Under the pieces are notes generated by a model. The model did not search any database. It was not told the origin of the DNA and saw nothing but the letters and a program-made list of their open reading frames with translations. Of a stretch of 64,000 nt of DNA, positions 8,296 to 17,259 are shown piece by piece. How positions within the stretch are numbered: the stretch's first letter is position 1; every line of letters starts with the position of its first letter. Origin of the DNA: Dactylosporangium roseum (GTDB taxonomy: Bacteria > Actinomycetota > Actinomycetes > Mycobacteriales > Micromonosporaceae); the NCBI RefSeq assembly GCF_025264685.1, contig NZ_CP073721.1, positions 4,703,001 to 4,767,000 on the forward strand, written 5' to 3'. The translations under genes were made by a program, and so were the position numbers.

Positions 8296-9291
8296 TCATC
8301 GCGGGCCCTCGTCGGTGACCGCCACGACGAGCTTGCCCGCGGGCCGGTCGCGGGTGAGGTGACGGATCGCGTCGAGGGCACCGGCGAGCGGATAGGTGCG
8401 GTCGACGGCCGGGGTGACGGCGCCGGACTCGATCAGCCGGCGCAGCTCGTCGAGGTGCTCGGCGCGCTCCCGGCTGGTGAGGCCGCGCAGTCGCTGCCCG
8501 ACGAACAGCGACAGCAGCGGGGCGCGCAGCATCTGCCGGCTGTAGCCGCCGAGCAGCGGGCTCCCGTCGTAGGCACCGCCGACGAGCACCAGCGTCCCGC
8601 GTGGGGTCAGGACGCGCCGCAGCACCGACAGCGGGCGGTCCCCGCCGGCGTCGATCACGACGTCGTACCGCGCGTCGCCCCGGTCGATCCCGTCGCGCCT
8701 GTAGTCGATGACGTCGTCGGCGCCGAGGGAGCGCACCAGGTCCGCCTTCGGCGCGCTGCACACGGCGGTCACGTGCGCGCCGTACGCCTTCGCGAGCTGC
8801 ACGACGTACGACCCGACGCCGCCCCCCGCGCCGATGACGAGCACGCGGTGTCCCGCCCGCACCCCGCCGCTGTCCCGCACGGCCTGCAGCGCCGTCATGC
8901 CGGAGACGGGCACGGCGGCCGCCTGCTCGAACGACAGATTGGCCGGCTTGAGCGCCAGCCGCTCCTGCGGCGCGGCCGTGAACTCGGCGAAGGTGCCCCG
9001 CAGGGACGTGCCGTACACCTCGTCGCCCGGCCGGAACCGGGTCACCCCGGCGCCGACCGCGGCCACCACCCCGGCGAGGTCCCGGCCGCGCACCGCGACC
9101 TTCGGCCGGCGCAGCCCCATCGCGAGCCGCACCAGGTACGGCCGGCCGGTCATGCAGATCCACACGCCCGGGTCGACACCGGCGGCGCGCACCCGCACCA
9201 GCACCTCCCCGGCGCCCGCCGTGGGCACGTCGACGTCGCGCAGCCCGAGCACCTCCGCCGGGCCATACCGGTCCTGAGCGATCGCTTTCAT
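8296..9291 (-). CDS. Zinc-free medium-chain dehydrogenase / quinone reductase-like
   Basis: A 331-residue MDR-superfamily oxidoreductase with the N-terminal GroES-like domain (KAIAQDRYGPAEVL, GEVLVRVRAAGVDPGVW) and a Rossmann domain with the NADPH-binding loop GAGGGVGSYVVQLAK. The zinc-ligand cysteines of alcohol dehydrogenases are absent, as in NADPH:quinone reductases. Its natural substrate cannot be named. ATG 9291 follows GGGAGGGG and overlaps the stop of the upstream XRE gene (ATGA), so it is the third gene of a coupled three-gene operon. Confidence 0.9.
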   Translation of the reverse strand: MKAIAQDRYGPAEVLGLRDVDVPTAGAGEVLVRVRAAGVDPGVWICMTGRPYLVRLAMGLRRPKVAVRGRDLAGVVAAVGAGVTRFRPGDEVYGTSLRGTFAEFTAAPQERLALKPANLSFEQAAAVPVSGMTALQAVRDSGGVRAGHRVLVIGAGGGVGSYVVQLAKAYGAHVTAVCSAPKADLVRSLGADDVIDYRRDGIDRGDARYDVVIDAGGDRPLSVLRRVLTPRGTLVLVGGAYDGSPLLGGYSRQMLRAPLLSLFVGQRLRGLTSRERAEHLDELRRLIESGAVTPAVDRTYPLAGALDAIRHLTRDRPAGKLVVAVTDEGPR

Positions 9292-9518
9292 GCGGGCCCC
9301 TCCCCTGGGTCTGGATACTGGAACACTTCGTCGAGCCGGACGCCGAACACGTGGGCGATGCGGAAGGCCATCTCCAGCGACGGCGAATACCGCCCCTGCT
9401 CGATGGCGATGACGGTCTGCCGGGTGACGCCGATGCGCTCGGCGAGCGCTGCCTGGGTCATCTCGCCGTGCTCGAAACGCAGCGCCCGGATGCGGTTGGT
9501 GACACGGGTCGGCTTCAC
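9288..9518 (-). CDS. Short XRE-family DNA-binding regulator
   Basis: A 76-residue protein that is almost only a helix-turn-helix: RIRALRFEHGEMTQAALAERIGVTRQTVIAIEQGRYSPSLEMAFRIAHVFGVRLDEVF. This matches the compact YozG-like XRE class often found beside small membrane proteins. The GTG start overlaps the stop of the upstream membrane protein gene (GTGA), and its own stop overlaps the oxidoreductase start. It very likely regulates this operon, perhaps through the TTGACA-like repeats upstream of 9943. GTG 9521 directly before it is an equal alternative start. Confidence 0.88.
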   Translation of the reverse strand: MKPTRVTNRIRALRFEHGEMTQAALAERIGVTRQTVIAIEQGRYSPSLEMAFRIAHVFGVRLDEVFQYPDPGEGPA

Positions 9519-9943
9519 CACTGCGGGAGGCTCCCGCGGTACACGATCACCTTCGTGACCGAGCCGAGGACGGCGGACAGCACGAACCCGAGGTAGATGA
9601 CGTTGGCGATCCAGAACCGGTCCCAGTCGGCCAGCGCCATGAGCATCGCCGACACCGCGCCGATGACCACGAAGGACTGCCCGACGTGGTCGCCGAGCCG
9701 GCCGATCTCCTTGTCCCGCTCGTCCTTGGCGCGCGACGCCCGCGGGTTCACCACGCCCATCGCGATCTCCACGACGATCGACGTCAGGATCGCCCCGCCG
9801 ACCGTCCAGAGCAGCGGACCGGCGTAGGACACGGCGGTCAGCGCGCCGCCGCCGGCCCGGCCCAGGACGACGGTCAGATACACCGCATACGCCACCACGC
9901 TGACCAGCAGCATGATCCAGGCGCGCTTCTCCTCGTGCGTCAC
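9515..9943 (-). CDS. Small membrane protein paired with XRE regulator
   Basis: About 142 residues with four hydrophobic segments: AWIMLLVSVVAYAVYLTVV, AGPLLWTVGGAILTSIVV, FVVIGAVSAMLMALAD and WIANVIYLGFVLSAVLGSV. A charged cytoplasmic loop (RASRAKDERDKEIGRLGDH) lies in the middle. Such proteins are commonly coded next to a short XRE regulator; their function is unknown to me. GTG 9943 is chosen because GGGAG lies six bases upstream; an ATG at 9979 without a binding site is less likely. First gene of the membrane protein-XRE-oxidoreductase operon. Confidence 0.8.
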   Translation of the reverse strand: MTHEEKRAWIMLLVSVVAYAVYLTVVLGRAGGGALTAVSYAGPLLWTVGGAILTSIVVEIAMGVVNPRASRAKDERDKEIGRLGDHVGQSFVVIGAVSAMLMALADWDRFWIANVIYLGFVLSAVLGSVTKVIVYRGSLPQW

Positions 9944-9972
9944 GACACACTCCCGGGGGATGTACAGAATGT

Positions 9973-10024
9973 TTGACATCCCGAAGGTAACACTTGCTTG
10001 ACACCATGTCTAGGAAGCTTGACA
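9973..10024. promoter_or_regulatory. Repeated TTGACA elements upstream of XRE operon
   Basis: Three copies of TTGACA or a close form lie upstream of the operon: TTTGACAT (around 9972-9979), CTTGACAC (around 9998-10005) and CTTGACAT (around 10018-10025). On the operon strand they read TGTCAAAC or TGTCAAG. They are candidate operator half-sites for the XRE protein and also overlap any promoter here. Confidence 0.45.
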
Positions 10025-10049
10025 TGTACGAGCACGACGCGCTCCCCGC

Positions 10050-10158
10050 CGAGGCATGCCGGCCGGCGCGATCCGCCGCCAGACCGCTCGACTTCACAGA
10101 TCATGGGAAAGAATGTGGCTGTCGAGGCAGCCGCATCCTTTCCCATGATCATGAAGTC
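10050..10158. repeat. Palindromic intergenic repeat, family A copy 1
   Basis: Stem GATCATGGGAAAGAATGTGG and onward (10099-10121) pairs with 10128-10150 with two mismatches and a six-base loop; outer arms GACTTCA (10090-10096) and TGAAGTC (10152-10158) also pair. The left flank 10050-10080 matches the left flank of copy 2 at 17128, so the repeat unit is wider than the palindrome. It lies in the space between two divergent or unrelated genes. Confidence 0.8.
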
Positions 10159-10290
10159 GCCGAGCCGCGCGGCAACATCGCGCCGACCCCGATCTCGGGC
10201 CCGCGTCCCCTGGTCACCGGCGGGCCTTCCGGCGCTGGTCGCCTACGCTTTCCGGCGAGTTCCGTCCGCACGCCTCCAGGGGCATGGGCG

Positions 10291-10962
10291 TCACACGGCG
10301 GCGGGCGCCCGCCGGCCGTCGTGGCCGCGCATGGACCACCTCCTGGCGAGGGCGACCGCACCCGCCACCGCCGCGACGACCAGGCCCGCCTCGGCCGCCA
10401 CGACCAGCGGGGCCGTGCTGTAACCGGTGGACCGGGCGAACCGCATGACGACCGGTGTCACGACCACGCCGGCCAGGGGCACCAGCACGAGCATGGCGTT
10501 GGCGGTCCGGCGGACGCCGGGCAGGTCCCGCAGCCGCAGCCGCACGGCGACGACCGCGCCGCCGGCCGCGAGCCCGGCCGCGGTGCCGTAGTAGAGCAAC
10601 ACCGCCAGCAGCAGCGGCACCCGGAACCCGCGCGGCAGGTCGACCAGTCGCACCATGAGCGGATAGGCGATCATGAGCACGACCGCGCCGGCACACCCGC
10701 CGAGCACCGCGCCGGTCAGCGCCGTGCGGATCACGCGGCCGTACTCGTGCGGCGCGCGCCGCACCCCCGCCTCGTCCGCCAGCCGCCGGGCGAAGCCGCG
10801 CAGGTCGTCGCCGATGAGCTGCCGGGGCGTGACACCGTCGGCGGCCGCCGACTCCAGGTCGAGGCGCAGGTCGGCGGCGAGCGCCGTCCGGTCCCGGCGG
10901 CGGACGCCGCAGGCGCGCCACTCACGGTCGGCGATCATGACGGCGTCGTCGATGGTGTCCAC
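10291..10962 (-). CDS. Membrane protein coded with PadR regulator
   Basis: A 223-residue protein with a charged N-terminal helical part of about 75 residues and four hydrophobic segments after it (TALTGAVLGGCAGAVVLMIAY, FRVPLLLAVLLYYGTAAGLAAGG, ANAMLVLVPLAGVVVTPVV, APLVVAAEAGLVVAAVAGAVAL). Proteins of this shape are usual partners of PadR regulators in actinobacteria; function unknown. GTG 10962 starts two bases after the padR stop, with GAGGAG inside the end of padR. It is therefore second in a two-gene operon. Confidence 0.78.
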   Translation of the reverse strand: MDTIDDAVMIADREWRACGVRRRDRTALAADLRLDLESAAADGVTPRQLIGDDLRGFARRLADEAGVRRAPHEYGRVIRTALTGAVLGGCAGAVVLMIAYPLMVRLVDLPRGFRVPLLLAVLLYYGTAAGLAAGGAVVAVRLRLRDLPGVRRTANAMLVLVPLAGVVVTPVVMRFARSTGYSTAPLVVAAEAGLVVAAVAGAVALARRWSMRGHDGRRAPAAV

Positions 10963-10964
10963 GG

Positions 10965-11342
10965 TCAGCTCCTCGCGGTGTCGGATGGGGCGTCAGGGGT
11001 GGCGCCGGTCAGGACGGCGTCGACGGTGTCGGTGAACCGGGTCCACTGCTGTCGCCAGGCGTGCAGCCGGGAACGACCCGCCTCGGTGAGCGCGTAGACC
11101 TTGCGGGGCGGCCCGGCGGGGCTGGCCTCCAGCTCGCCGGCGACGAGGCCGAGGCGGCGCATGCGGGTCAGCAGCGGATAGACGGTGCCGTAACCGACGC
11201 CGTCGAAGCCGGCCGCCTCGACCCGGCGGACCAGCTCGTAGCCGTGCGCGGCCTCCTTGGCGAGCAGCGCGAGCAGGCACATGTCGAGGGCCCCGCGCAG
11301 CAACTGCGTCTGTCGATCATCGTCGGTGGAACCGGCTATCAT
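10965..11342 (-). CDS. PadR-family transcriptional regulator
   Basis: A 125-residue winged-helix regulator. The PadR signature is clear: LLRGALDMCLLALLAKEAAHGYELVRRVEAAGF, then GYGTVYPLLTRMRRLGLV and RKVYALTEAGRSRL. Members repress their own operon and respond to small toxic compounds. ATG 11342 is chosen because a -10 box lies seven bases upstream, giving a leaderless message. The palindrome at 11351-11367 overlaps the promoter and is the likely autorepression site. Confidence 0.9.
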   Translation of the reverse strand: MIAGSTDDDRQTQLLRGALDMCLLALLAKEAAHGYELVRRVEAAGFDGVGYGTVYPLLTRMRRLGLVAGELEASPAGPPRKVYALTEAGRSRLHAWRQQWTRFTDTVDAVLTGATPDAPSDTARS

Positions 11343-11349
11343 GCGACAC

Positions 11350-11378
11350 ATAATAGCGACACTATTAGGTGTCGCCAA
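11350..11378 (-). promoter_or_regulatory. Leaderless padR promoter with overlapping operator
   Basis: On the minus strand TTGGCG (11378-11373), a 17-base spacer, TATTAT (11355-11350), and seven bases to ATG 11342. The inverted repeat TAATAG-N5-CTATTA (11351-11367) covers the -10 box and part of the spacer, as expected for repressor control. Direct repeats of GTGTCGC flank it. Confidence 0.75.
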
Positions 11379-11592
11379 GTAGCACCGCCCGAGCCGCGGC
11401 GCCACCGTGACACGAGCCACGGCAGACATGCCGACATGTCGGAAATCGGAGGGCAACCACAATTTCACCCGCCCCGGATGACCGGTCCTACGGTTTCGTT
11501 ACCGGCCGGTAGCAGCGAAGGTTGTGGACGGTGACCCTGGCCCGCGGGAGTCCCGGTTTTTGTCGTGACCCAACCTTTGAGAGGCTTACTCG

Positions 11593-14500
11593 GTGTTCAG
11601 CCGCATCGCCATCGTCAATCGGGGAGAAGCCGCCATGCGGCTGATCCACGCCGTCCGCGAGCTCAACGCCGAGACCGGGGCCGCGCCGATCGAGACCATC
11701 GCCCTCTATACCGACGCCGAGCGCACCGCCACCTTCGTCCGCGAAGCCGACGACAGCTACTGCCTCGGGCCCGCGTCGGCCCGGCCGTATCTGGACCACG
11801 GCGTCCTCGAGCGCGCGCTGGTCCGGACCCGGGCGGACGCCGCGTGGGTGGGCTGGGGCTTCGTCGCCGAGGACCCGGCCTTCGCCGAGCTGTGCGAGAA
11901 GATCGACGTCACGTTCATCGGCCCGAGCGCCGACGCGATGCGCAAGCTCGGCGACAAGATCGGCGCGAAGCTGATCGCCGAGGAGGTCGGCGTCCCGGTG
12001 GCGCCGTGGAGCCGCGGCGCGGTGGCGAGCCTCGACGCCGCCAAGCGGGCGGCGGCCGAGATCGGCTACCCGCTGATGCTCAAGGCGACCGCGGGCGGTG
12101 GCGGCCGGGGCATCCGGGTCGTGCGCAGCGACGACGAGCTCGCCGATGCCTACGAGCGCACGAGCCTGGAGGCGGCACGCGCGTTCGGCAGCGGCGTGGT
12201 GTTCCTGGAGCGCCTCGTCACCGGCGCGCGGCACGTCGAGGTGCAGGTGATCGCCGACGGCCAGGGCACCGCGTGGGCACTTGGGGTCCGGGACTGCTCG
12301 GTGCAGCGGCGCAATCAGAAGGTCATCGAGGAGTCCTCCTCCCCCGTGCTCGCCCCCGAGCAGACCCTCGAGCTGAAGGCGGCGGCCGAGCGGCTCGCGC
12401 TGGCCGTGGACTACCGCGGCGCGGGCACCGTCGAGTTCCTCTACCACCCCGGCGAGCGCCTGTTCGCCTTCCTCGAGGTCAACACCCGGCTGCAGGTCGA
12501 GCACCCGATCACCGAGGCCACCACCGACTTCGACCTGGTCAAGGCGCAGATCCACGTCGCCGCCGGCGGCCGGCTCGGCGAGCGGATCCCGGCCGAGGCC
12601 GGACATGCCGTCGAGGCCAGGCTCAACGCCGAGGACCCCGACCGCGACTTCGCGCCGTCGCCCGGCCGGATCGTCCGGCTGGCCCTGCCCAGCGGCCCCG
12701 GCATCCGCGTCGACACCGGGGTCAGCGAGGGCGACGTGATCCCGGCCGACTTCGATTCGATGATCGCCAAGATCATCGCCTACGGCCGCACCCGCGACGA
12801 GGCGCTCGGCCGGCTGCGCCGCGCCGTCACCGAGACCACGGTGATCATCGAGGGCGGCGCCACCAACAAGAGCTTCCTGCTCGACCTGCTCGACCAGCCC
12901 GAGGTGATCGACGCGAGCGCGGACACCGGCTGGATCGACCGGGTCCGCGCGCAGGGCCGCCTGGTGTCCACCAAACACTCCGGCATCGCGCTGGCCGCGG
13001 CCGCGATCGAGGGCTACGAGGACGAGGCGCTCGTCGAGCAGCAGCGACTGCTGTCCACCGCGCACGGCGGCCGCCCGCAGGTCCAGCACAAGAGCGGCCG
13101 GCCGATCGACCTCAAGCTCCGCGGCGCGAGCTACCGGGTGACCGTCGCGCAGACCGGGCCGCACCGGTTCCGCGTCGGCATCGGGGACTCCTCCACCCTG
13201 GACGCCGAGCTCGAACGGTTCGACGAGCACACCGGCCGGATCCTGGTCAACGGCCGGCGTTTCCGGCTGGTCACCGACACGCACGGGCCCACGCACCTCG
13301 TCGAGGTCGACGGCGTCACGCACCGCGTCAGCCGCGACGAGGGCGGTGTGCTGCGCTCCCCCGCGCCCGCGCTGGTCGTCGCGACCCCGCTCGCGGTGGG
13401 GGACGAGGTCGAGGCGGGCGCGCCCGTGCTCGTCCTGGAGAGCATGAAGATGGAGACCGTGCTGCGCGCGCCGTTCAAGGCGAAGGTGCGGGAGTCCCTG
13501 ATCTCCGTCGGCAGTCAGGTGGAGACCGGCGCGCCGCTGCTGCGCCTGGAACCGATCGGTGACGAGGCCGCGGGCGGCGCCGGGCCGGCGGCCGCCGAAA
13601 CCGCGACCGTCGACCTGGACCTGCCGCCCGAGCCGGCCGGCCTGTCCGCCGAGGCCCGGGTCGCGCGCGGCATCGCCGACCTGCGCAGCCTGCTGCTCGG
13701 CTACGACCTCGACCCCCGCGACGAGCGCCGGGCGCTGTCCGGCTATCTGGCCGCGCGGGCCCAGCTCAGCCACCGCCCGCTCGAGGAGGAGGTCGAGCTG
13801 CTGCGGGTGTTCGCCGACCTGTCGGAGCTCAGCCGCAACCGGCCGGCCGCCGAGGAGGCCAGGGCCGACACCCGGGTCCACAGCCCGCGCGAGTACTTCC
13901 ACACCTACCTGCAGAGCCTCGACGTCGAGCGCGCCGGGCTGTCGGACACCTTCCGCAGCCGGCTCGCCCGGGTGCTCGCCCACTACGGCGTCCGCGACTT
14001 CGAGCGCACGCCCGCGCTGGAAGAGGCGGTGTTCCGGATCTTCCTCGCGCAGCAGCGGGCGTCGGCCGACGTCTCGGTGGTCGTCGCCTTCCTGCAGCAG
14101 TGGCTGACCGAGCCGCTGCCCGCCGACGAGCTCCGCGAGCTGGTCGGCCAGGCACTGGAGCACCTGGTCTTCGCCACCCAGCTCCGGTTCCCGGCGGTCG
14201 GCGACCTGGCCCGCAGCGTCGTCTTCCGCTGGGCCGCCCAGCCGATGCTGCGCCGCAAGCGCGCCGAGGTGTACGCGGGCGTTCGGGGCCACCTCCGCCA
14301 CCTCGACGAGCACCCCGACGCGCCCGACCGCGCCGAGCGGATCGCGAAGATGGTCGCCTCGCCCGAGCCCCTGGTCCGGCTGCTCGGCCAGCGCATCGGC
14401 AAGCCGGGCGTCGACCACGGCCCGTTGCTCGAGGTGCTCAGCCGCCGCTACTACGGCAACCGCGGCGCGATCGACGCGCGAGTCGTCGAGGTCGCGGGGC

Positions 14501-17070
14501 ATTCGTTCTTCACCGCGGAGTACGACCGCGACGGCGAGCGCTTCCGGCTGATCGCGGCGGCGACGGACTTCGGCGAGCTGCCCGCGATCCTGGAGCGGGT
14601 CGCCGGGCTGTCCAACTCGAGCTCCGTCGCCGACGTGTATCTGACCTGGGCCGACGAGTCCGACGCGGACGTGATGGCCACGACCCTGCGGGAGATCCTC
14701 GAGCGCGCCGGGCTGCTGGACGTGCTCCAGCGGGTGACGATGTCGGTGGCCGGGCACAACGGCACGGCGATGCACCACCACTTCACCTTCCGTCCGGGCC
14801 TGGGTGAGGACCGGGTCATCCGCGGGCTGCACCCGCTGATCGCCCGGCGCCTGCAACTGCCGCGGCTGCGGAACTTCGACCTGACCCGGCTGCCGTCCGC
14901 GGACGAGGAGGTCTACGTCTTCCACTGCGTCGCCCCGGACAACCCGGCCGACGAGCGGCTGGCGGCGATGGCCCAGGTCCGCGACCTGACCCCGCTGCGT
15001 GACGTCGACGGCCGGATCCTCGCGCTGCCCGCGGTCGAAGGCGCGCTGGACGCGTGTCTCGACGCGATCCGCACGGTCCAGGCGCAGCGGTCCACGAGGA
15101 AACGGTTCGACACCAACCGGATCACGATCTACGTCTGGCCGCCGAGCGAGCTGACCATCGAGGAGCTGAACGCCGTCGCGCAGCGCCTGCTGCCGCTCAC
15201 GGCCGGAGCCGGCCTGGAGGAGGTCCTGTTCCTCGGCCGACAGCGCGACGCGGCCACCGGCGAGCTGAGCGACATCGCGGTCAAGGTCTCCTACGACGCC
15301 GGCATGCGGGTGTCGGTCGCGGAGCCGACGGCCGAGCCGATCCAGCCGCTCGACGACTACCGGCAGAAGGTGCTCTCGGCGCGGCGGCGCGGCACGACGT
15401 ACCCGTACGAGCTGACCGAGATGCTGGCCGGACCCCTCGGCAGCTTCACCGAGCACGACCTCGACGACGCCGGCGAGCTGGTCCCGGTCGAGCGACCGAA
15501 GGGGCAGAACAAGGCGGGCATCGTCGCCGGTGTGGTCAGCACGCCGACCGAGCGGTACCCCGAAGGCGTCACCCGGGTGGTGCTGCTCGGCGACCCGACC
15601 AAGGCGCTGGGCGCGCTGTCCGAGCCGGAGTGCGCTCGGGTGATCGCCGCGCTCGACCTGGCCGAGCGGATGCGCGTGCCGGTCGACTGGTTCGCGCTGT
15701 CGGCGGGCGCGCGGATCTCGATGGACTCGGGCACCGAGAACATGGACTGGGTCGCCGCCGCGCTCAAGCGGATCGTGGAGTTCACCCAGCGCGGCGGTGA
15801 GATCAACATCCTCGTCGCCGGGATCACCGTGGGCGCCCAGCCGTACTGGAACGCCGAGGCCACGATGCTCATGCACACCAAGGGCATCCTGGTGATGACC
15901 CCGGACTCGGCGATGGTGCTCACCGGCAAGCAGTCGCTGGACTTCTCCGGCGGGGTGTCGGCCGAGGACAACTTCGGCATCGGCGGCTACGACCGGGTGA
16001 TGGGCCCCAACGGCCAGGCCCAGTACTGGGCGCCGGACCTCCAGGCCGCCCGCAACCTGCTGATGACGTACTACGACCACACGTACATCGCGCCCGGCGA
16101 GACCCACCCGCGCCGGGCGGTCACGTCCGACCCGGCCGATCGTGACGTCTCCGGCTACCCGCACGCGGTACCGGACAGCGACTTCACGACCGTCGGTGAG
16201 ATCTTCTCCCGGGAGCACAACCCCGACCGCAAGAAGGCGTTCGACATCCGCACCCTGATGCGGGCCGTGGCCGACCAGGACCACGTGGTCCTGGAGCGCT
16301 GGGCTGGCATGGCCGACGCCGAGACCGCGATCGTGCAGGACGTGCACCTCGGCGGCATCCCGGTGTGCCTGCTCGGCATCGAGTCCCGGTCGGTGCCGCG
16401 GCGCGGGTTCCCGCCCACCGACGGCCCGGACACCTACACCGCGGGCACCCTGTTCCCGCGCTCGTCCAAGAAGGCCGCGCGGGCGATCAACGCGGCCAGC
16501 GGGAACCGGCCGCTGGTCGTGCTGGCCAACCTGTCCGGGTTCGACGGCTCGCCGGAGTCGATGCGGCGGTTGCAGCTCGAGTACGGCGCGGAGATCGGCC
16601 GGGCGATCGTGAACTTCCGCGGCCCGATCGTGTTCTGCGTGATCTCGCGGTACCACGGCGGTGCGTTCGTGGTGTTCTCCAAGGCGCTCAACCCGAACAT
16701 GACCGTGCTCGCCGTGGAGGGCTCGTTCGCGTCCGTCATCGGCGGGGCGCCCGCGGCGGCCGTGGTGTTCGCCGGTGACGTCAACGCGCGCACGGCGAAG
16801 GATCCGCGCGTGTCCGAACTGGAGGCGCGCGTCGCCGCGGCGACCGGCGCGGAGCGCGCGGCACTCGTCGCGCGGCTCATCGACGTCCGGGCCACGGTCC
16901 GGGCGGAGAAGCTGGGAGAGGTGGCCGCCGAGTTCGACGGCGTGCACAGCATCCAGCGCGCCGTCAAGGTCGGCTCCGTGGACGCCATCATCCGGCCCGA
17001 GGAGCTGCGCCCGCAGATCATCGCGGCCGTCGAGCGCGGCCTCGGCGGCGGGTCGGACCAGGAGGCGTAG
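11593..17070 (+). CDS. Single-chain acetyl/propionyl-CoA carboxylase (BC-BCCP-CT fusion)
   Basis: A 1825-residue multidomain carboxylase. It carboxylates biotin with bicarbonate and ATP, then transfers the carboxyl group to an acyl-CoA, probably acetyl-CoA to malonyl-CoA. Biotin carboxylase covers about 1-450, with the ATP-grasp loop GGGGRG near 168. The biotin carrier domain carries ESMKMET with the biotinylated Lys619. A long central region (about 690-1180) resembles the ACC central domain. The carboxyltransferase region (about 1200-1790) has RGTTYPYELTEML and SAGARISMDSGTENMDW, close to eukaryotic ACC motifs. Most actinobacterial ACCases split these parts into separate alpha, beta and epsilon subunits. 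GTG 11593 follows GAGAGG by eight bases. It is monocistronic. The acyl-CoA preference is not proven by sequence. Confidence 0.93.
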   Translation: MFSRIAIVNRGEAAMRLIHAVRELNAETGAAPIETIALYTDAERTATFVREADDSYCLGPASARPYLDHGVLERALVRTRADAAWVGWGFVAEDPAFAELCEKIDVTFIGPSADAMRKLGDKIGAKLIAEEVGVPVAPWSRGAVASLDAAKRAAAEIGYPLMLKATAGGGGRGIRVVRSDDELADAYERTSLEAARAFGSGVVFLERLVTGARHVEVQVIADGQGTAWALGVRDCSVQRRNQKVIEESSSPVLAPEQTLELKAAAERLALAVDYRGAGTVEFLYHPGERLFAFLEVNTRLQVEHPITEATTDFDLVKAQIHVAAGGRLGERIPAEAGHAVEARLNAEDPDRDFAPSPGRIVRLALPSGPGIRVDTGVSEGDVIPADFDSMIAKIIAYGRTRDEALGRLRRAVTETTVIIEGGATNKSFLLDLLDQPEVIDASADTGWIDRVRAQGRLVSTKHSGIALAAAAIEGYEDEALVEQQRLLSTAHGGRPQVQHKSGRPIDLKLRGASYRVTVAQTGPHRFRVGIGDSSTLDAELERFDEHTGRILVNGRRFRLVTDTHGPTHLVEVDGVTHRVSRDEGGVLRSPAPALVVATPLAVGDEVEAGAPVLVLESMKMETVLRAPFKAKVRESLISVGSQVETGAPLLRLEPIGDEAAGGAGPAAAETATVDLDLPPEPAGLSAEARVARGIADLRSLLLGYDLDPRDERRALSGYLAARAQLSHRPLEEEVELLRVFADLSELSRNRPAAEEARADTRVHSPREYFHTYLQSLDVERAGLSDTFRSRLARVLAHYGVRDFERTPALEEAVFRIFLAQQRASADVSVVVAFLQQWLTEPLPADELRELVGQALEHLVFATQLRFPAVGDLARSVVFRWAAQPMLRRKRAEVYAGVRGHLRHLDEHPDAPDRAERIAKMVASPEPLVRLLGQRIGKPGVDHGPLLEVLSRRYYGNRGAIDARVVEVAGHSFFTAEYDRDGERFRLIAAATDFGELPAILERVAGLSNSSSVADVYLTWADESDADVMATTLREILERAGLLDVLQRVTMSVAGHNGTAMHHHFTFRPGLGEDRVIRGLHPLIARRLQLPRLRNFDLTRLPSADEEVYVFHCVAPDNPADERLAAMAQVRDLTPLRDVDGRILALPAVEGALDACLDAIRTVQAQRSTRKRFDTNRITIYVWPPSELTIEELNAVAQRLLPLTAGAGLEEVLFLGRQRDAATGELSDIAVKVSYDAGMRVSVAEPTAEPIQPLDDYRQKVLSARRRGTTYPYELTEMLAGPLGSFTEHDLDDAGELVPVERPKGQNKAGIVAGVVSTPTERYPEGVTRVVLLGDPTKALGALSEPECARVIAALDLAERMRVPVDWFALSAGARISMDSGTENMDWVAAALKRIVEFTQRGGEINILVAGITVGAQPYWNAEATMLMHTKGILVMTPDSAMVLTGKQSLDFSGGVSAEDNFGIGGYDRVMGPNGQAQYWAPDLQAARNLLMTYYDHTYIAPGETHPRRAVTSDPADRDVSGYPHAVPDSDFTTVGEIFSREHNPDRKKAFDIRTLMRAVADQDHVVLERWAGMADAETAIVQDVHLGGIPVCLLGIESRSVPRRGFPPTDGPDTYTAGTLFPRSSKKAARAINAASGNRPLVVLANLSGFDGSPESMRRLQLEYGAEIGRAIVNFRGPIVFCVISRYHGGAFVVFSKALNPNMTVLAVEGSFASVIGGAPAAAVVFAGDVNARTAKDPRVSELEARVAAATGAERAALVARLIDVRATVRAEKLGEVAAEFDGVHSIQRAVKVGSVDAIIRPEELRPQIIAAVERGLGGGSDQEA

Positions 17071-17127
17071 CGCCAACCCCGGCCAAGCCCGACAATTCGG
17101 GCTTGGCCGGCGAGGTGTCGCCGCCGA

Positions 17128-17259
17128 GGCGTGTCGGCCGGCGCACGTTCCGCCGCGATCCGCCGCTAGGCCGCTCGATCTCATGATCATGGGAAAGATA
17201 TGGCTGCCCCGCTAGCCATATCTTTCCCATGATCATCGAGTCGCCCGGCCCGGAACGCG
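17128..17259. repeat. Palindromic intergenic repeat, family A copy 2
   Basis: A perfect 23-base stem (17181-17203 with 17212-17234, ATGATCATGGGAAAGATATG and onward) around an eight-base loop. The left flank 17128-17177 matches copy 1 and the right flank 17238-17259 (GTCGCCCGGCCCGGAACGCG) matches copy 3. It follows the carboxylase gene by 57 bases, so it may also act as its terminator. The rest of the stretch to 17480 holds no gene. Confidence 0.85.

Noticed and set aside
11488..17190. Very long minus-strand open frame of 1900 codons opposite the carboxylase
   Set aside because: It is the shadow of the carboxylase gene created by GC-rich codons; the sequence is His/Arg/Val/Gly-rich without any domain, and the plus-strand product is clearly a known enzyme.
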